DNA of 64,000 bases from the NCBI RefSeq assembly GCF_034720595.1, contig NZ_JAYESJ010000001.1:3250001-3314000 (forward strand). Reading direction: 5' to 3'. This stretch comes from Rhizobium sp. CC-YZS058 (GTDB taxonomy: Bacteria; Pseudomonadota; Alphaproteobacteria; Rhizobiales; Rhizobiaceae). The translations under genes and the position numbers were made by a program. Positions 8,536-17,294 of this stretch are shown here, one piece after another (position 1 is the stretch's first letter; every line of letters starts with the position of its first letter). The notes beneath the pieces are model-generated. The model had not been told where the DNA came from, ran no database searches, and worked only from the letters and a program-made list of their open reading frames with translations.

Positions 8536-9177
8536 ATGCAGAGCTTCACCAATGCCGGCAGCGGCGACATCGTGCTGCGTCTGGCCGACCGGATCGTCGA
8601 GAACCGTGCCTATCTCAGCGAGATCGACGGCAAGATCGGCGATGGCGACCATGGCGTGAACATGGCCAAGGGCTTCTCCATGGCGGCAGACCGACTGAAG
8701 GGCGCCGACGCCAGCCTGTCCCAGGCGCTCGACACGCTCGGCACCGTTCTGATGACCGAAATCGGCGGCTCCATGGGCCCGCTCTATGGCGTGATGTTCA
8801 CCGAATTTGCCGAGACGATCGAGGGGCTGGATGCGATCGACGCGCCCGCCTATGGCCGCATGCTGCATGCCGGGCTTGAGGGCATCCAGTCGATCGGCTC
8901 CGCAAAGGTCGGCGACAAGACGCTGATCGACACGCTGGTGCCGGCGATCGAGGCCTTCGATGCAGCCCAGGCGGGCGGCAAGAGCTTCGCCGAGGCGCTG
9001 CAGGCGCTGGTGCAGGCTGCCGAGACGGGCCGTGATTCGACCATCAACCTCGTGGCCAAGATCGGCCGCGCCAGCCGGCTCGGCGAACGCTCGCTCGGCG
9101 TGCTCGACGCGGGTGCCACCTCCTGCGCCATCATTCTCAAGGAACTCTCCGACGGCGCGCGCGCCCGCCTCGCTTGA
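8536..9177 (+). CDS. dhaL: dihydroxyacetone kinase subunit DhaL
   Basis: A 213-residue Dak2-domain protein, the nucleotide-binding partner of DhaK. The three magnesium-binding aspartates of the family are seen at Asp31, Asp36 and Asp38 in EIDGKIGDGDHG. The helix GGSMGPLYG is the expected nucleotide loop. The ATG at 8536 follows a CGGGGGA ribosome site; a longer frame from 8473 overlaps the dhaK end and is less likely. It is the last gene before a strong terminator, so dhaK-dhaL is a two-gene unit. Confidence 0.9.
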   Translation: MQSFTNAGSGDIVLRLADRIVENRAYLSEIDGKIGDGDHGVNMAKGFSMAADRLKGADASLSQALDTLGTVLMTEIGGSMGPLYGVMFTEFAETIEGLDAIDAPAYGRMLHAGLEGIQSIGSAKVGDKTLIDTLVPAIEAFDAAQAGGKSFAEALQALVQAAETGRDSTINLVAKIGRASRLGERSLGVLDAGATSCAIILKELSDGARARLA

Positions 9178-9209
9178 GCGCGCCCAGGCGAACACCGACG
9201 ACGGCGACA

Positions 9210-9240
9210 AAAAGGCCGGCCCGCAATGGGTCGGCCTTTT
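9210..9240 (+). terminator. rho-independent terminator after dhaL
   Basis: A 13-bp stem (one G-U pair) pairs 9210-9222 with 9228-9240 around a 5-base loop GCAAT. The stem begins with AAAA and ends with TTTT, so it can act in both directions. It lies 32 bp after the dhaL stop. Confidence 0.88.
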
Positions 9241-9343
9241 GCCGTAAGACAGAGGTTACGGTTTTCCTGCAGGGGGCGCGAGGAATCGTGGATGGCGGCA
9301 GATTTCGGTGGACGTTGGGCACTGCCGATCCAACTATGGGGGC

Positions 9344-10549
9344 ATGACCAGGACCGACACGCTCTTCACCCATGCGCGGCTGCCCGACGGCACGCTTTGC
9401 GACATCGCCGTCTCTGAGGGCCGCATCGCGGCCTTCCGGCCATCCGGCAGCGGAAGCGATCCGCAGGCTGCGGTGGTCGATCTCGGGGGCGATCTTGTGC
9501 TGCCGCCCTTCGTGGAGGGGCATATCCACCTCGACACCAGTTTTTATGGCGACCGCTGGATCCCGCACAAGCCCTGCACCGGCGGCTTCGACGTGCATGA
9601 GCGCGTTGCCTTCCAGGCCGAGAACATGGCCGCCGCCGCGCCGATGGACAAGCGCGCCCGCGACCAGCTCGACCTCTGCATCGGCCATGGCAGCCTGCGG
9701 ATGCGCAGCCATGTCATGGTCGACGGGTCGGTGGGTCTCGCTTCGCTCGAAACCATTCTGAAGGTGCGCGAAGACTATGGAGACCTGATCGACATTCAGC
9801 TCGTTGCCTTCCCGCAGAGCGGGATTCTGAAAAGCCCCGGCACGCCGGATCTGCTCGATGCGGCGATCAGGCTCGGTGCGGATGTGATCGGCGGGCTCGA
9901 TCCGCTGTCCTTCGACCGCGATATCAAGGGGCATCTCGATGTCGTGTTCGGCGTGGCCGAGCGGCGCGGCGTCGATGTCGATATTCACCTGCACGATGCC
10001 GGATCGCTGGGGGCGATGACGATCGAGGAGATCTGCGCCCGCACGAACGCGCTCGGCATGCAGGGCCATGTTGCAGTGAGCCATGCCTATGGGCTCGGCG
10101 ATCTGGGGCCGGATGCGCTGCAGCGCATGGCGGCGCGGCTGGCGGAAAGCGGCGTTTCGATCATGACCAACGCACCCGGTCACCATGCCTTTCCGCCGGT
10201 GGCGCTGCTGCGTCAGGCGGGCGTGACCGTTTTTTCCGGCAGCGACAATATCCGCGATTCCTGGTGGCCGTTCGGCGATGGCGACATGCTGCACCGTGCC
10301 GAGATCATCGCCTATCGCTCAGGGTTCTACACCGATGAGGCGCTCTGCGCCGCCTTCGATGTGGTGACCGAGGCGGGCGCCACGGCGCTGCGCCTGGACG
10401 ACTACGGGCTGCGGGTTGGCGCCCGAGCGGATTTCGTCGCGCTGCCGGCCGCCCATGTGCCGGAAGCGGTGGTGGCCTTTCCGAAGACGCGGCGTGTCTT
10501 CCGGGGTGGACGACTGGTCGCCGAAAACGGCCGCGTGGTTCGCCGATGA
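9344..10549 (+). CDS. cytosine-deaminase-like amidohydrolase (metal-dependent)
   Basis: A 401-residue amidohydrolase-superfamily enzyme of the CodA/AtzC group, hydrolysing a C-N bond of an aminated heterocycle or similar compound. The metal and catalytic residues are all in place: His60 and His62 (EGHIHLD), His215 (DIHLHDAG), His247 (VSHAYGLG) and Asp301 (SGSDNIRD). The start ATG at 9344 lies after GGGGGC. It opens a four-gene operon: its stop overlaps the start of the next gene (ATGA at 10546). The substrate is unknown. The neighbouring gamma-glutamyltransferase-like enzyme, second amidohydrolase and deaminase point to a stepwise degradation of a nitrogen-rich molecule. Confidence 0.85.
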   Translation: MTRTDTLFTHARLPDGTLCDIAVSEGRIAAFRPSGSGSDPQAAVVDLGGDLVLPPFVEGHIHLDTSFYGDRWIPHKPCTGGFDVHERVAFQAENMAAAAPMDKRARDQLDLCIGHGSLRMRSHVMVDGSVGLASLETILKVREDYGDLIDIQLVAFPQSGILKSPGTPDLLDAAIRLGADVIGGLDPLSFDRDIKGHLDVVFGVAERRGVDVDIHLHDAGSLGAMTIEEICARTNALGMQGHVAVSHAYGLGDLGPDALQRMAARLAESGVSIMTNAPGHHAFPPVALLRQAGVTVFSGSDNIRDSWWPFGDGDMLHRAEIIAYRSGFYTDEALCAAFDVVTEAGATALRLDDYGLRVGARADFVALPAAHVPEAVVAFPKTRRVFRGGRLVAENGRVVRR

Positions 10550-12123
10550 CGGGCAGGACGCGACAGAGCAAGACCAGCCCTGCCCGCTCCTCCCTTGGCA
10601 TGGTGACCACGCCGCACTGGGCGGCGACCGAGGCCGGCACGCGCGTGCTGGAGCAGGGCGGCACGGCCATCGAGGCGCTGGTGGCGGCAGGCGCCGCGCT
10701 CGCCGTGGTCTATCCGCATTTCTGCGGGCTCGGCGGCGATGGTGTCTGGATGATCGCTGACGCGCAGGGCGATGCGACGGCGCTGCTGGGCATCGGCCAG
10801 GCCGCAGCGGCGGTGCAGCCCGATTCTCCGGTTCCGCTGCGCGGGGCCCGCTCGGCGCTGACGACGGCTTGTCTCGTCGACAGCTGGGAGACGGCGCTTC
10901 GCATGTCCGCCGAGCGCTGGGGTGCGGCCCTGCCGCTCGACAGGCTGCTCGCCGATGCGATCCGCCTTGCCGAGGATGGGTTCCCCGTCAGTCCCAGCCA
11001 GACTTTCTGGCATGATTTCCGCGCCGCCGAGCAGGCCGACTGGCCGGGCTTTTCCGCGCTCTTCGCACGCGACGGCCTGCAACGCCAGCCGGCTTTGGCC
11101 CAGACGCTGCGCAGCATTGCCGCCGATGGCGCCCGCAGTTTCTACGATGGCGCTCTGGCCGAGGACATTGCTGCAGACCTTTCCGAGGTCGGCGCGCCGG
11201 TTTCCGCCGCAGATCTCGCTGCCACCCGCACACAGATTGCGCGCCCGCTCAGCCTCCCCTATCGCGATCTGACGCTGCTCGCCCCGCCACCGCCGACGCA
11301 AGGGGTCACGACGCTCGGGATCATGGGCGTGCTCTCCGGGCTCGACATGACGGGAAAGTCTGCCGACAGCGCCGCCTTCTACCACGCCGTGGTCGAGGCG
11401 GTGAAACAGGCCTTCCTCGACCGACATCGCATTGCCGATCCGGCCTTCGCACCGGATGTCTCGGCCGACCTGCTCGATCGGGCGCGCCTTGCGGCCAAGA
11501 CGCGAGCCATCGATCCCGCTCTCGCCCTGCCTTGGCCGCATCGCCACCAGACTGGCGACACCGCGCTTCTGGCGGCGGTGGACAGGGAGGGACGGGCGGC
11601 CTCGCTTCTCCAAAGCCTCTATTTCGACTGGGGCAGCGGCGTCGTCGGCCGGCGGACCGGAATCCTCTGGCAGAACCGTGGTGCCGCCTTCAGCGTCGAT
11701 CCGGCAAGCCCCAACTGTCTGGCGCCCGGCAAACGTCCGTTCTATACGCTCAATCCAGGCCTTGCGCTGAAGGAGGGCCGGCCATGCCTCGCCTATGGCA
11801 CGCAAGGGGCGGATGGCCAGCCGCAGACGCTGAGCCTCCTTCTCAGCCTGCTGATCGACCACGGACTGGACCCGCTCGCCGCCCTGTCGGCGCCGCGCTT
11901 CCTGCTCGGGCGCACGTTCTCCGATCTGGCCGATAGCCTGAAGATCGAGGAGAGCCTGAGCGAGGCGACGCGCGAGGCTCTTCGCGATCTCGGCCATTCC
12001 ATTGCCCCGATCCCGGCCTTCAGCCCGCTCGGCGGTCAGGCCGGCATCATCCGCATTCACGCCGATGGGCTGATCGAGGCTGCCCATGACCCACGCAGCG
12101 ACGGAGGCGCGATCGGCCTATGA
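10546..12123 (+). CDS. gamma-glutamyltransferase-family Ntn hydrolase
   Basis: A 525-residue protein of the gamma-glutamyltransferase/acylase family, normally made as a precursor that cuts itself before a nucleophilic threonine. Thr339 (GDTALLAAVD) has the correct spacing to the conserved Asp seven residues on, and the GSGV loop of the small subunit follows. The large-subunit motif FCGLGGDGVWM is also recognisable. There is no clear signal peptide: the N terminus is RTRQSKTSPARSS, so a cytoplasmic place is likely, unlike classical periplasmic Ggt. Start and stop both overlap neighbouring amidohydrolase genes by four bases. It probably removes an acyl or gamma-glutamyl group from an intermediate; this is inference. 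Confidence 0.82.
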   Translation: MTGRTRQSKTSPARSSLGMVTTPHWAATEAGTRVLEQGGTAIEALVAAGAALAVVYPHFCGLGGDGVWMIADAQGDATALLGIGQAAAAVQPDSPVPLRGARSALTTACLVDSWETALRMSAERWGAALPLDRLLADAIRLAEDGFPVSPSQTFWHDFRAAEQADWPGFSALFARDGLQRQPALAQTLRSIAADGARSFYDGALAEDIAADLSEVGAPVSAADLAATRTQIARPLSLPYRDLTLLAPPPPTQGVTTLGIMGVLSGLDMTGKSADSAAFYHAVVEAVKQAFLDRHRIADPAFAPDVSADLLDRARLAAKTRAIDPALALPWPHRHQTGDTALLAAVDREGRAASLLQSLYFDWGSGVVGRRTGILWQNRGAAFSVDPASPNCLAPGKRPFYTLNPGLALKEGRPCLAYGTQGADGQPQTLSLLLSLLIDHGLDPLAALSAPRFLLGRTFSDLADSLKIEESLSEATREALRDLGHSIAPIPAFSPLGGQAGIIRIHADGLIEAAHDPRSDGGAIGL

Positions 12124-13385
12124 GAGACGGGACGGAGGATCTGTTCGATCTCATCCTGCGGCAGGTCAGCCTCGAAGGGGAAGCGGACCTGCAGGATCTT
12201 GCCATCCGCGACGGCCGGATCGCGGCAATCGGCCCGCGGCTGCGCGGCATGGCGGCGCAGGAGGTGGAGGCAGAGGGCGCCTTTGCCTTTCCGGGCTTCG
12301 TCGATAGCCATATTCACCTCGACAAGGCCTGCATTCTCGACCGCTGCCGGATCTGCGAGGGGACGCTCAGCGAAGCCGTGCGCGAGACCGCCAGCGCCAA
12401 GGCCGCCTTTACGGAAGAGGACGTCTATGGCCGCGCTGCGCGGGTTGTGGAGGCGGCCATTCTCCACGGCACGACCCGGATGCGCAGCTTCGTGGAGGTC
12501 GATCCGCGCGCGGGCCTACGGTCCTTTGCGGCGCTCAAGCGGATCAGGGCCGATTACGCCTTCGCGCTCGACCTGGAACTCTGCGCCTTCGCGCAGGAAG
12601 GGCTGACGCAGGAGCCCGAAACCGATGCTCTGCTCGAAGAAGCCTTGCGCAGCGGTGCCGATCTGGTGGGCGGCTGCCCCTATACCGATCCGGATCCGCA
12701 GGCCCATATCGACCGGATCTTCGCGCTGGCCGTTGCCCATGACGTCGCCGTGGATTTCCATCTCGATTTCAGCCTGGATCCCAGCCGCTCCGATCTCTCC
12801 ACCGTCATTGCCGCCACGGAACGGCATGGCTGGCAGGGTCGGGTTTCGATCGGCCATGTGACCACGCTGTCCGCCATGGAACCGGCGGCGGTGAGCGAGG
12901 TGGCGCAGCGTCTGGCCGGCGCCGGCATCGCGGTAACGGTTCTTCCGGCGACCGACCTGTTCCTGACCGGCCGCGACCGGGACCGGCTGGTGCCGCGCGG
13001 CGTCGCGCCGGCGCACTGTCTTGCCGATGCCGGCGTGGTGGCCGCAATCGCCACCAACAATGTGCTGAACCCGTTCACGCCCTATGGCGATGCCTCGCTC
13101 ATCCGCATGGCCAATCTCTACGCCAACCTTGCCCAGCTTTCCCGCGCCGAAGACATGGAGCGCGTGTTTGCGATGGTTGGCGCGCAGGCCGCACGGCAAC
13201 TGGGCGCGCCCTATGGACTGGCTGTCGGCAGCCCGGCAACGCTGGTGCTGCTGGACGCCGCCGGGCCGGAGGCCGCCGTGCGCGCGGTGAGCCGGGTGAT
13301 CGCAGGCTGGAAGAACGGCCGCCAGAGTTTCGACAATGGACGGCCCCGGATCTACCGGCCGGACGGGACAGGAGACAGACCATGA
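12120..13385 (+). CDS. second cytosine-deaminase-like amidohydrolase, with Asn in place of the catalytic Asp
   Basis: A 421-residue paralogue-like relative of the enzyme at 9344. Metal ligands His64 and His66 (DSHIHLDKA), His214 (VDFHLDF) and His246 (SIGHVTT) are present. At the site where CodA-type enzymes carry the metal-binding and catalytic Asp, this protein has Asn313-Asn314 (ATNNVLNPFTPYG). This may mark a subfamily with different chemistry or metal use, or a loss of hydrolysis. ATGA overlaps link it to the genes on both sides (12120 and 13382), so all four proteins are probably made together. Confidence 0.82.
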   Translation: MRDGTEDLFDLILRQVSLEGEADLQDLAIRDGRIAAIGPRLRGMAAQEVEAEGAFAFPGFVDSHIHLDKACILDRCRICEGTLSEAVRETASAKAAFTEEDVYGRAARVVEAAILHGTTRMRSFVEVDPRAGLRSFAALKRIRADYAFALDLELCAFAQEGLTQEPETDALLEEALRSGADLVGGCPYTDPDPQAHIDRIFALAVAHDVAVDFHLDFSLDPSRSDLSTVIAATERHGWQGRVSIGHVTTLSAMEPAAVSEVAQRLAGAGIAVTVLPATDLFLTGRDRDRLVPRGVAPAHCLADAGVVAAIATNNVLNPFTPYGDASLIRMANLYANLAQLSRAEDMERVFAMVGAQAARQLGAPYGLAVGSPATLVLLDAAGPEAAVRAVSRVIAGWKNGRQSFDNGRPRIYRPDGTGDRP

Positions 13386-13864
13386 TCACCGAGACCGACC
13401 TGACACTTCTGCGTCGCTGCGTGGAGCTCGCCAGCCAGGCCGTGGACGCGGGCGACGAGCCGTTCGGCTCCGTGCTCGTCGATGCCGGCGGCCGGATCCT
13501 GGCGGAAGATCGCAACCGCATCCATACGAGCGGCGATGGCACGCGCCATCCGGAATTCACGCTTGCGCGCTGGGCGGCCGAAAACCTCAAGCCGGAAGAC
13601 CGGTCCAGGACAACGCTCTACACCTCCGGAGAACATTGCCCCATGTGCGCGGCCGCCCATGGCTGGGTCGGGCTCGGGCGAATCGTCTATGCAAGCTCCT
13701 CTCGCCAGCTCGGGCAATGGTGGGCTGAAATGGGCGTGCCGGACCAGAAGGTTCGCCGCATCGCCATCGAGGAGATCCTCGTCGGCGCCCAAATCGACGG
13801 ACCCGCACCGGAACTCGCCGACGCCGTGCGCGCCCTCCACGCCCGCCGCCACGGCAAGGCGTAA
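13382..13864 (+). CDS. CDA-fold nucleoside/nucleobase deaminase
   Basis: A 160-residue cytidine-deaminase-fold enzyme of the guanine deaminase/TadA-like group. Zinc ligands and the proton shuttle are seen: His56 and Glu58 (HPE) and the Cys86-x-x-Cys89 pair (HCPMCAAA). It would deaminate an amino-substituted base or related ring. It is the last gene of the four-gene operon. The two cytosine-deaminase-like amidohydrolases before it make a pathway for an aminated heterocycle likely, but neither a transporter nor a ring-opening enzyme is adjacent. Confidence 0.85.
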   Translation: MITETDLTLLRRCVELASQAVDAGDEPFGSVLVDAGGRILAEDRNRIHTSGDGTRHPEFTLARWAAENLKPEDRSRTTLYTSGEHCPMCAAAHGWVGLGRIVYASSSRQLGQWWAEMGVPDQKVRRIAIEEILVGAQIDGPAPELADAVRALHARRHGKA

Positions 13865-14039
13865 GCGGCCGTTCCCCTACAGACCGCGGGTATCTCGGCT
13901 TTAAAGATCGGTGGGCGCCGAACGCCTCCATCGGTCATGGGCTTTGCAGCTGGTCGGCGAGCTGTTACGTTCGTTCTTTGTTCCGAACGCGAGTCACGGG
14001 GGCTTGGGGTGGAAGGAAGACGTGCATGCTTGAGGACGG

Positions 14040-16106
14040 ATGGCAGCCTATCTTGAAAAACTGAACGACCGGCAGCGCGCGGCGGTGGAGCATGGGGTCG
14101 GCCTTGCCGACCGGCAGCCGGGCGGCCCGCTGCTGATCATCGCGGGTGCCGGATCCGGCAAGACCAACACGCTCGCCCACCGCGTGGCGCATCTGATCGT
14201 CCATGGCGCCGATCCGCGTCGGATCCTGCTGATGACCTTTTCCCGCCGGGCGGCGGCGGAACTGGCGCGGCGGGTCGAAAGGATCTGCCGACAGGTGCTC
14301 GGAAACAATGCGGGGCTGATGACCGATGCGCTGGCTTGGGCCGGCACGTTCCACGGCATCGGCGCACGGCTGTTGCGGCTGTACGCCGAACAGATCGGCC
14401 TTGGCGTCGACTTCACCATCCATGATCGCGAGGACAGCGCCGATCTGATGAATCTGGTGCGCCATGAGCTCGGTTTTTCGAAGACCGAAAGCCGGTTTCC
14501 GACCAAGGGCACCTGCCTCGCCATCTATTCGCGCGTCGTCAATGCCGAAACCTCGATCAAGGAGGTGCTGCAAGCCTCCTACCCCTGGGCCATCAACTGG
14601 GAGGAGCAGCTGCGCCAGCTCTTCGGGGCCTATGTGGAGGCCAAGCAGGCGCAGACCGTGCTCGATTACGACGATCTCCTGCTCTATTGGGCGCAGATGG
14701 TCTCCGACCCCGGCCTCGCCGACGAGATCGGCAGCCGTTTCGACCATATTCTCGTCGACGAATATCAGGACACCAACCGCCTGCAGTCCTCGATCCTGAT
14801 GGCGCTGAAGCCGTCCGGCCAGGGGCTGACGGTGGTGGGCGACGACGCCCAGTCGATCTATTCCTTCCGTGCCGCGACCGTGCGCAATATTCTCGACTTT
14901 CCGAAGGGATTTTCGCCCAAGCCCGCCGACATCATCACGCTCGACCGGAACTACCGCTCGACCCAGCCGATCCTGGCTGCGGCCAACGGGGTGATCGACC
15001 TTGCGCGGGAGCGCTTCACCAAGAATCTTTGGACCGATCGCGCTTCCGAGCAGCGGCCGCTGCTCGTCACCGTGCGCGACGAAACCGACCAGGCGACCTA
15101 CATCGCCGACCAGGTGCTCGCCAACCGCGAGATCGGCATGACGCTCAAGCAGCAGGCGGTGCTGTTCCGCACCTCCAGCCACAGCGGCCCGCTGGAGGTG
15201 GAGCTGACGCGGCGCAATATCCCCTTCGTCAAGTTCGGTGGGCTGAAATTCCTCGACAGCGCGCATGTGAAGGATCTTCTGGCCGTTCTCCGCTTCGCAC
15301 AGAACCCACGCGACCGCGTGGCGGGTTTCCGCCTGCTGCAGATGCTGCCCGGCATCGGCCCGCAGACCGCGGCGCGGATTCTGGAGACGATCGCGACCGA
15401 CGCCGAGCCCCTGCTCTCGCTGGCCGAGATCGCGCCGCCGGCCAAGACTGGGGAGGCGTGGCCGGCGCTCGTGACCCTGCTGATGAGCCTGCGCAAGGCA
15501 GACGCCGGCTGGCCGGGCGAAATCGGCCTGGCGCGGCTTTGGTACGAACCGCATCTCGACCGGCTGCACGAGGATGCCGACACCCGCAAGGCCGATCTCC
15601 TGCAGCTGGAACAGATCGCCAGCGGCTATGCCAATCGCGAGCGGTTTCTGACCGAACTGACGCTCGATCCGCCGGATGCGACCAGCGACCAGGCGGGCGT
15701 GCCGCTGCTCGACGAAGACTATCTCATCCTCTCCACCATCCATTCGGCCAAGGGGCAGGAATGGCGGGCGGTGTTCATGCTCAACGTCGTGGACGGCTGC
15801 ATTCCCTCCGATCTCGGCACCGGCTCGACGGCGGAGCTGGAGGAGGAGCGCCGGCTGCTCTACGTTGCCATGACGCGGGCGCGCGACAGCCTGGCCCTCA
15901 TCACGCCACAGCGCTTCTTCACCCATGGGCAGAACGCGCAAGGGGACCGGCATGTCTATGCCGCCCGCACCCGCTTCATCCCCGCCACCCTGCTGCAGTT
16001 CTTCGAGGCAACCAGCTGGCCAAGGGTCGCCCCCTCCCCGGCCGAGCGCGCCGCCCGAGGCGCCACGATCGACATCGGCGCCCGCATGCGCGGCATGTGG
16101 CGCTAG
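14040..16106 (+). CDS. UvrD/Rep-family ATP-dependent DNA helicase
   Basis: A 688-residue superfamily 1A helicase. Walker A is IIAGAGSGKTNTL (residues about 32-44), Walker B/motif II is ILVDEYQDTNR, motif III GDDAQSIYSFRAA, motif IV RNYRST and motif VI VAMTRARDSL. It is close in length to the second, shorter UvrD-like helicase found in many rhizobia, rather than to UvrD itself (about 800 residues). It should unwind DNA 3'-5' in repair or replication restart. The gene stands alone; GAGGA lies 8 bases before the ATG. Confidence 0.9.
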   Translation: MAAYLEKLNDRQRAAVEHGVGLADRQPGGPLLIIAGAGSGKTNTLAHRVAHLIVHGADPRRILLMTFSRRAAAELARRVERICRQVLGNNAGLMTDALAWAGTFHGIGARLLRLYAEQIGLGVDFTIHDREDSADLMNLVRHELGFSKTESRFPTKGTCLAIYSRVVNAETSIKEVLQASYPWAINWEEQLRQLFGAYVEAKQAQTVLDYDDLLLYWAQMVSDPGLADEIGSRFDHILVDEYQDTNRLQSSILMALKPSGQGLTVVGDDAQSIYSFRAATVRNILDFPKGFSPKPADIITLDRNYRSTQPILAAANGVIDLARERFTKNLWTDRASEQRPLLVTVRDETDQATYIADQVLANREIGMTLKQQAVLFRTSSHSGPLEVELTRRNIPFVKFGGLKFLDSAHVKDLLAVLRFAQNPRDRVAGFRLLQMLPGIGPQTAARILETIATDAEPLLSLAEIAPPAKTGEAWPALVTLLMSLRKADAGWPGEIGLARLWYEPHLDRLHEDADTRKADLLQLEQIASGYANRERFLTELTLDPPDATSDQAGVPLLDEDYLILSTIHSAKGQEWRAVFMLNVVDGCIPSDLGTGSTAELEEERRLLYVAMTRARDSLALITPQRFFTHGQNAQGDRHVYAARTRFIPATLLQFFEATSWPRVAPSPAERAARGATIDIGARMRGMWR

Positions 16107-16262
16107 AGACCAAGCCGGCAGGACAGGCAAGGCGGCCCGATCATTGCCCGACACCAGCGGAGCGCATCTTTACATTCGCATATTCGGACCTATTCATGCG
16201 CGCTTCAGCTTCCCCGTCTATGATGGGGAGGGTCATGGTTCGAAGGCCCTTGGAGAACGACG

Positions 16263-16511
16263 ATGAAACTTTCCTTCCTGTGCGGCGTGCTGCTCGCGCT
16301 TGTCCTGCCGGCTGCGGCCGAGGCGATGAACAATCCTGCAACCTACTACTGCGAATCCCTCGGAGGCCGGCCGACATCCGCCCGACTGCCGAGCCGTCAG
16401 ACCATCACGCTCTGCATCCTGCCGGATCAGATGATTATCGAGGAATGGAGCCTGTTCCGCATGCAGAGTGGTGGCCGCCGCCCCATCTACAATCCGCCTG
16501 TCCTGCGCTAG
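16263..16511 (+). CDS. DUF333 family small secreted protein
   Basis: An 82-residue protein with a signal peptide (residues 1-21, LLALVLPAAAEA). The mature part has the DUF333 pattern: NPATYYCESLGG, a second Cys in TLCILPDQ, and IEEWSLFRM. Family members are called putative hemolysins by database habit, but no function has been shown. The two cysteines could form a disulfide in the periplasm. GGAGAACG precedes the ATG. It is convergent with the DUF72 gene two bases away. Confidence 0.75.
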   Translation: MKLSFLCGVLLALVLPAAAEAMNNPATYYCESLGGRPTSARLPSRQTITLCILPDQMIIEEWSLFRMQSGGRRPIYNPPVLR

Positions 16512-16513
16512 GT

Positions 16514-17254
16514 TCACGCGACCCCGGGCAGGCGCTTGCCGGTTTTGTCGGCGGCGCCCGCCTGGAGAAAGCCCTGGAGACGAAGCGCATTGGCGAGTGC
16601 GGCGCCCGAGGCGGTATTGTCGAACACGCACCAGCTGCCCGGTGCCAGAAGCGCGCCGAACCGGGTCAGAGCGTCGTCCTCATAGAAGGAATGGTAGAGC
16701 GTCGGCGAGCCGTGCAGGCGGACATAGGCGGGCGGGCGGGGAAAACTCGTCGCCGACCACACCGGCGCGGGATCGGCGAGCACGCGTTCGATGCCGAGAT
16801 CCTCGAGCAAGGCCAGGGCCTCCTCCGCCCGCCAGCTGGCATGACGCGCCTCGACCACGATGGGCCCGGCGTGGAGGCCTCGCATCATGGACAGCGCGGT
16901 GCGCACCGTCTGCGCATCGAAGGCAAGGCTCGGCGGCAATTGGCACAGCAGCGGCCCGACCTTCGGACCAAGCGGCGCGATTTCTGAAAGGAAGGCTTCG
17001 AACAGCGCCTGGCACCCTTTCAGCCGCTGCTCATGCGTGATGCTCTGTGGCAGCTTCAGCGCGAAGCGGAAGGTAGGCGGCACGCTGTCGGCCCAGCGGG
17101 CATAGGTCTCCGGCTTGTGGTGGCCATAAAAGGTCGAATTCACCTCGACGCCGGGGAAGACGGCGGCGTAGCGCTGCAGGCCTGAGCCTTCCCGCGGAAA
17201 ATGCATGGCTTGCTTGGCATTGATCGACCAGGCGGCGGTGGCGATGATCGGCAT
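16514..17254 (-). CDS. DUF72 domain protein (YecE-like)
   Basis: A 246-residue DUF72 protein with a TIM-barrel-like fold of unknown activity. It has the typical features VFPGVEVNSTFYGHHKPETY near residue 30-50, FRFALKLPQSITHE, and YVRLHGSPTLYHSFY near the C terminus. I chose the ATG at 17254 because GGGGAGGAT lies 7 bases upstream; the frame stays open for over 100 codons upstream, but that part is an artefact in the next gene. Family members often sit near nuclease or stress genes, but no clear partner is seen here. Confidence 0.85.
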   Translation of the reverse strand: MPIIATAAWSINAKQAMHFPREGSGLQRYAAVFPGVEVNSTFYGHHKPETYARWADSVPPTFRFALKLPQSITHEQRLKGCQALFEAFLSEIAPLGPKVGPLLCQLPPSLAFDAQTVRTALSMMRGLHAGPIVVEARHASWRAEEALALLEDLGIERVLADPAPVWSATSFPRPPAYVRLHGSPTLYHSFYEDDALTRFGALLAPGSWCVFDNTASGAALANALRLQGFLQAGAADKTGKRLPGVA

Positions 17255-17294
17255 CGGCTGATCCTCCCCGCTCCAGACCTGTGGCGGCAGCCCG

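Noticed and set aside
14687..16987. A 766-codon plus-strand frame overlapping the helicase and DUF333 genes.
   Set aside because: It is another frame of the UvrD-like gene, which has all helicase motifs; the alternative protein is Arg/Pro/Gly-rich without a domain.
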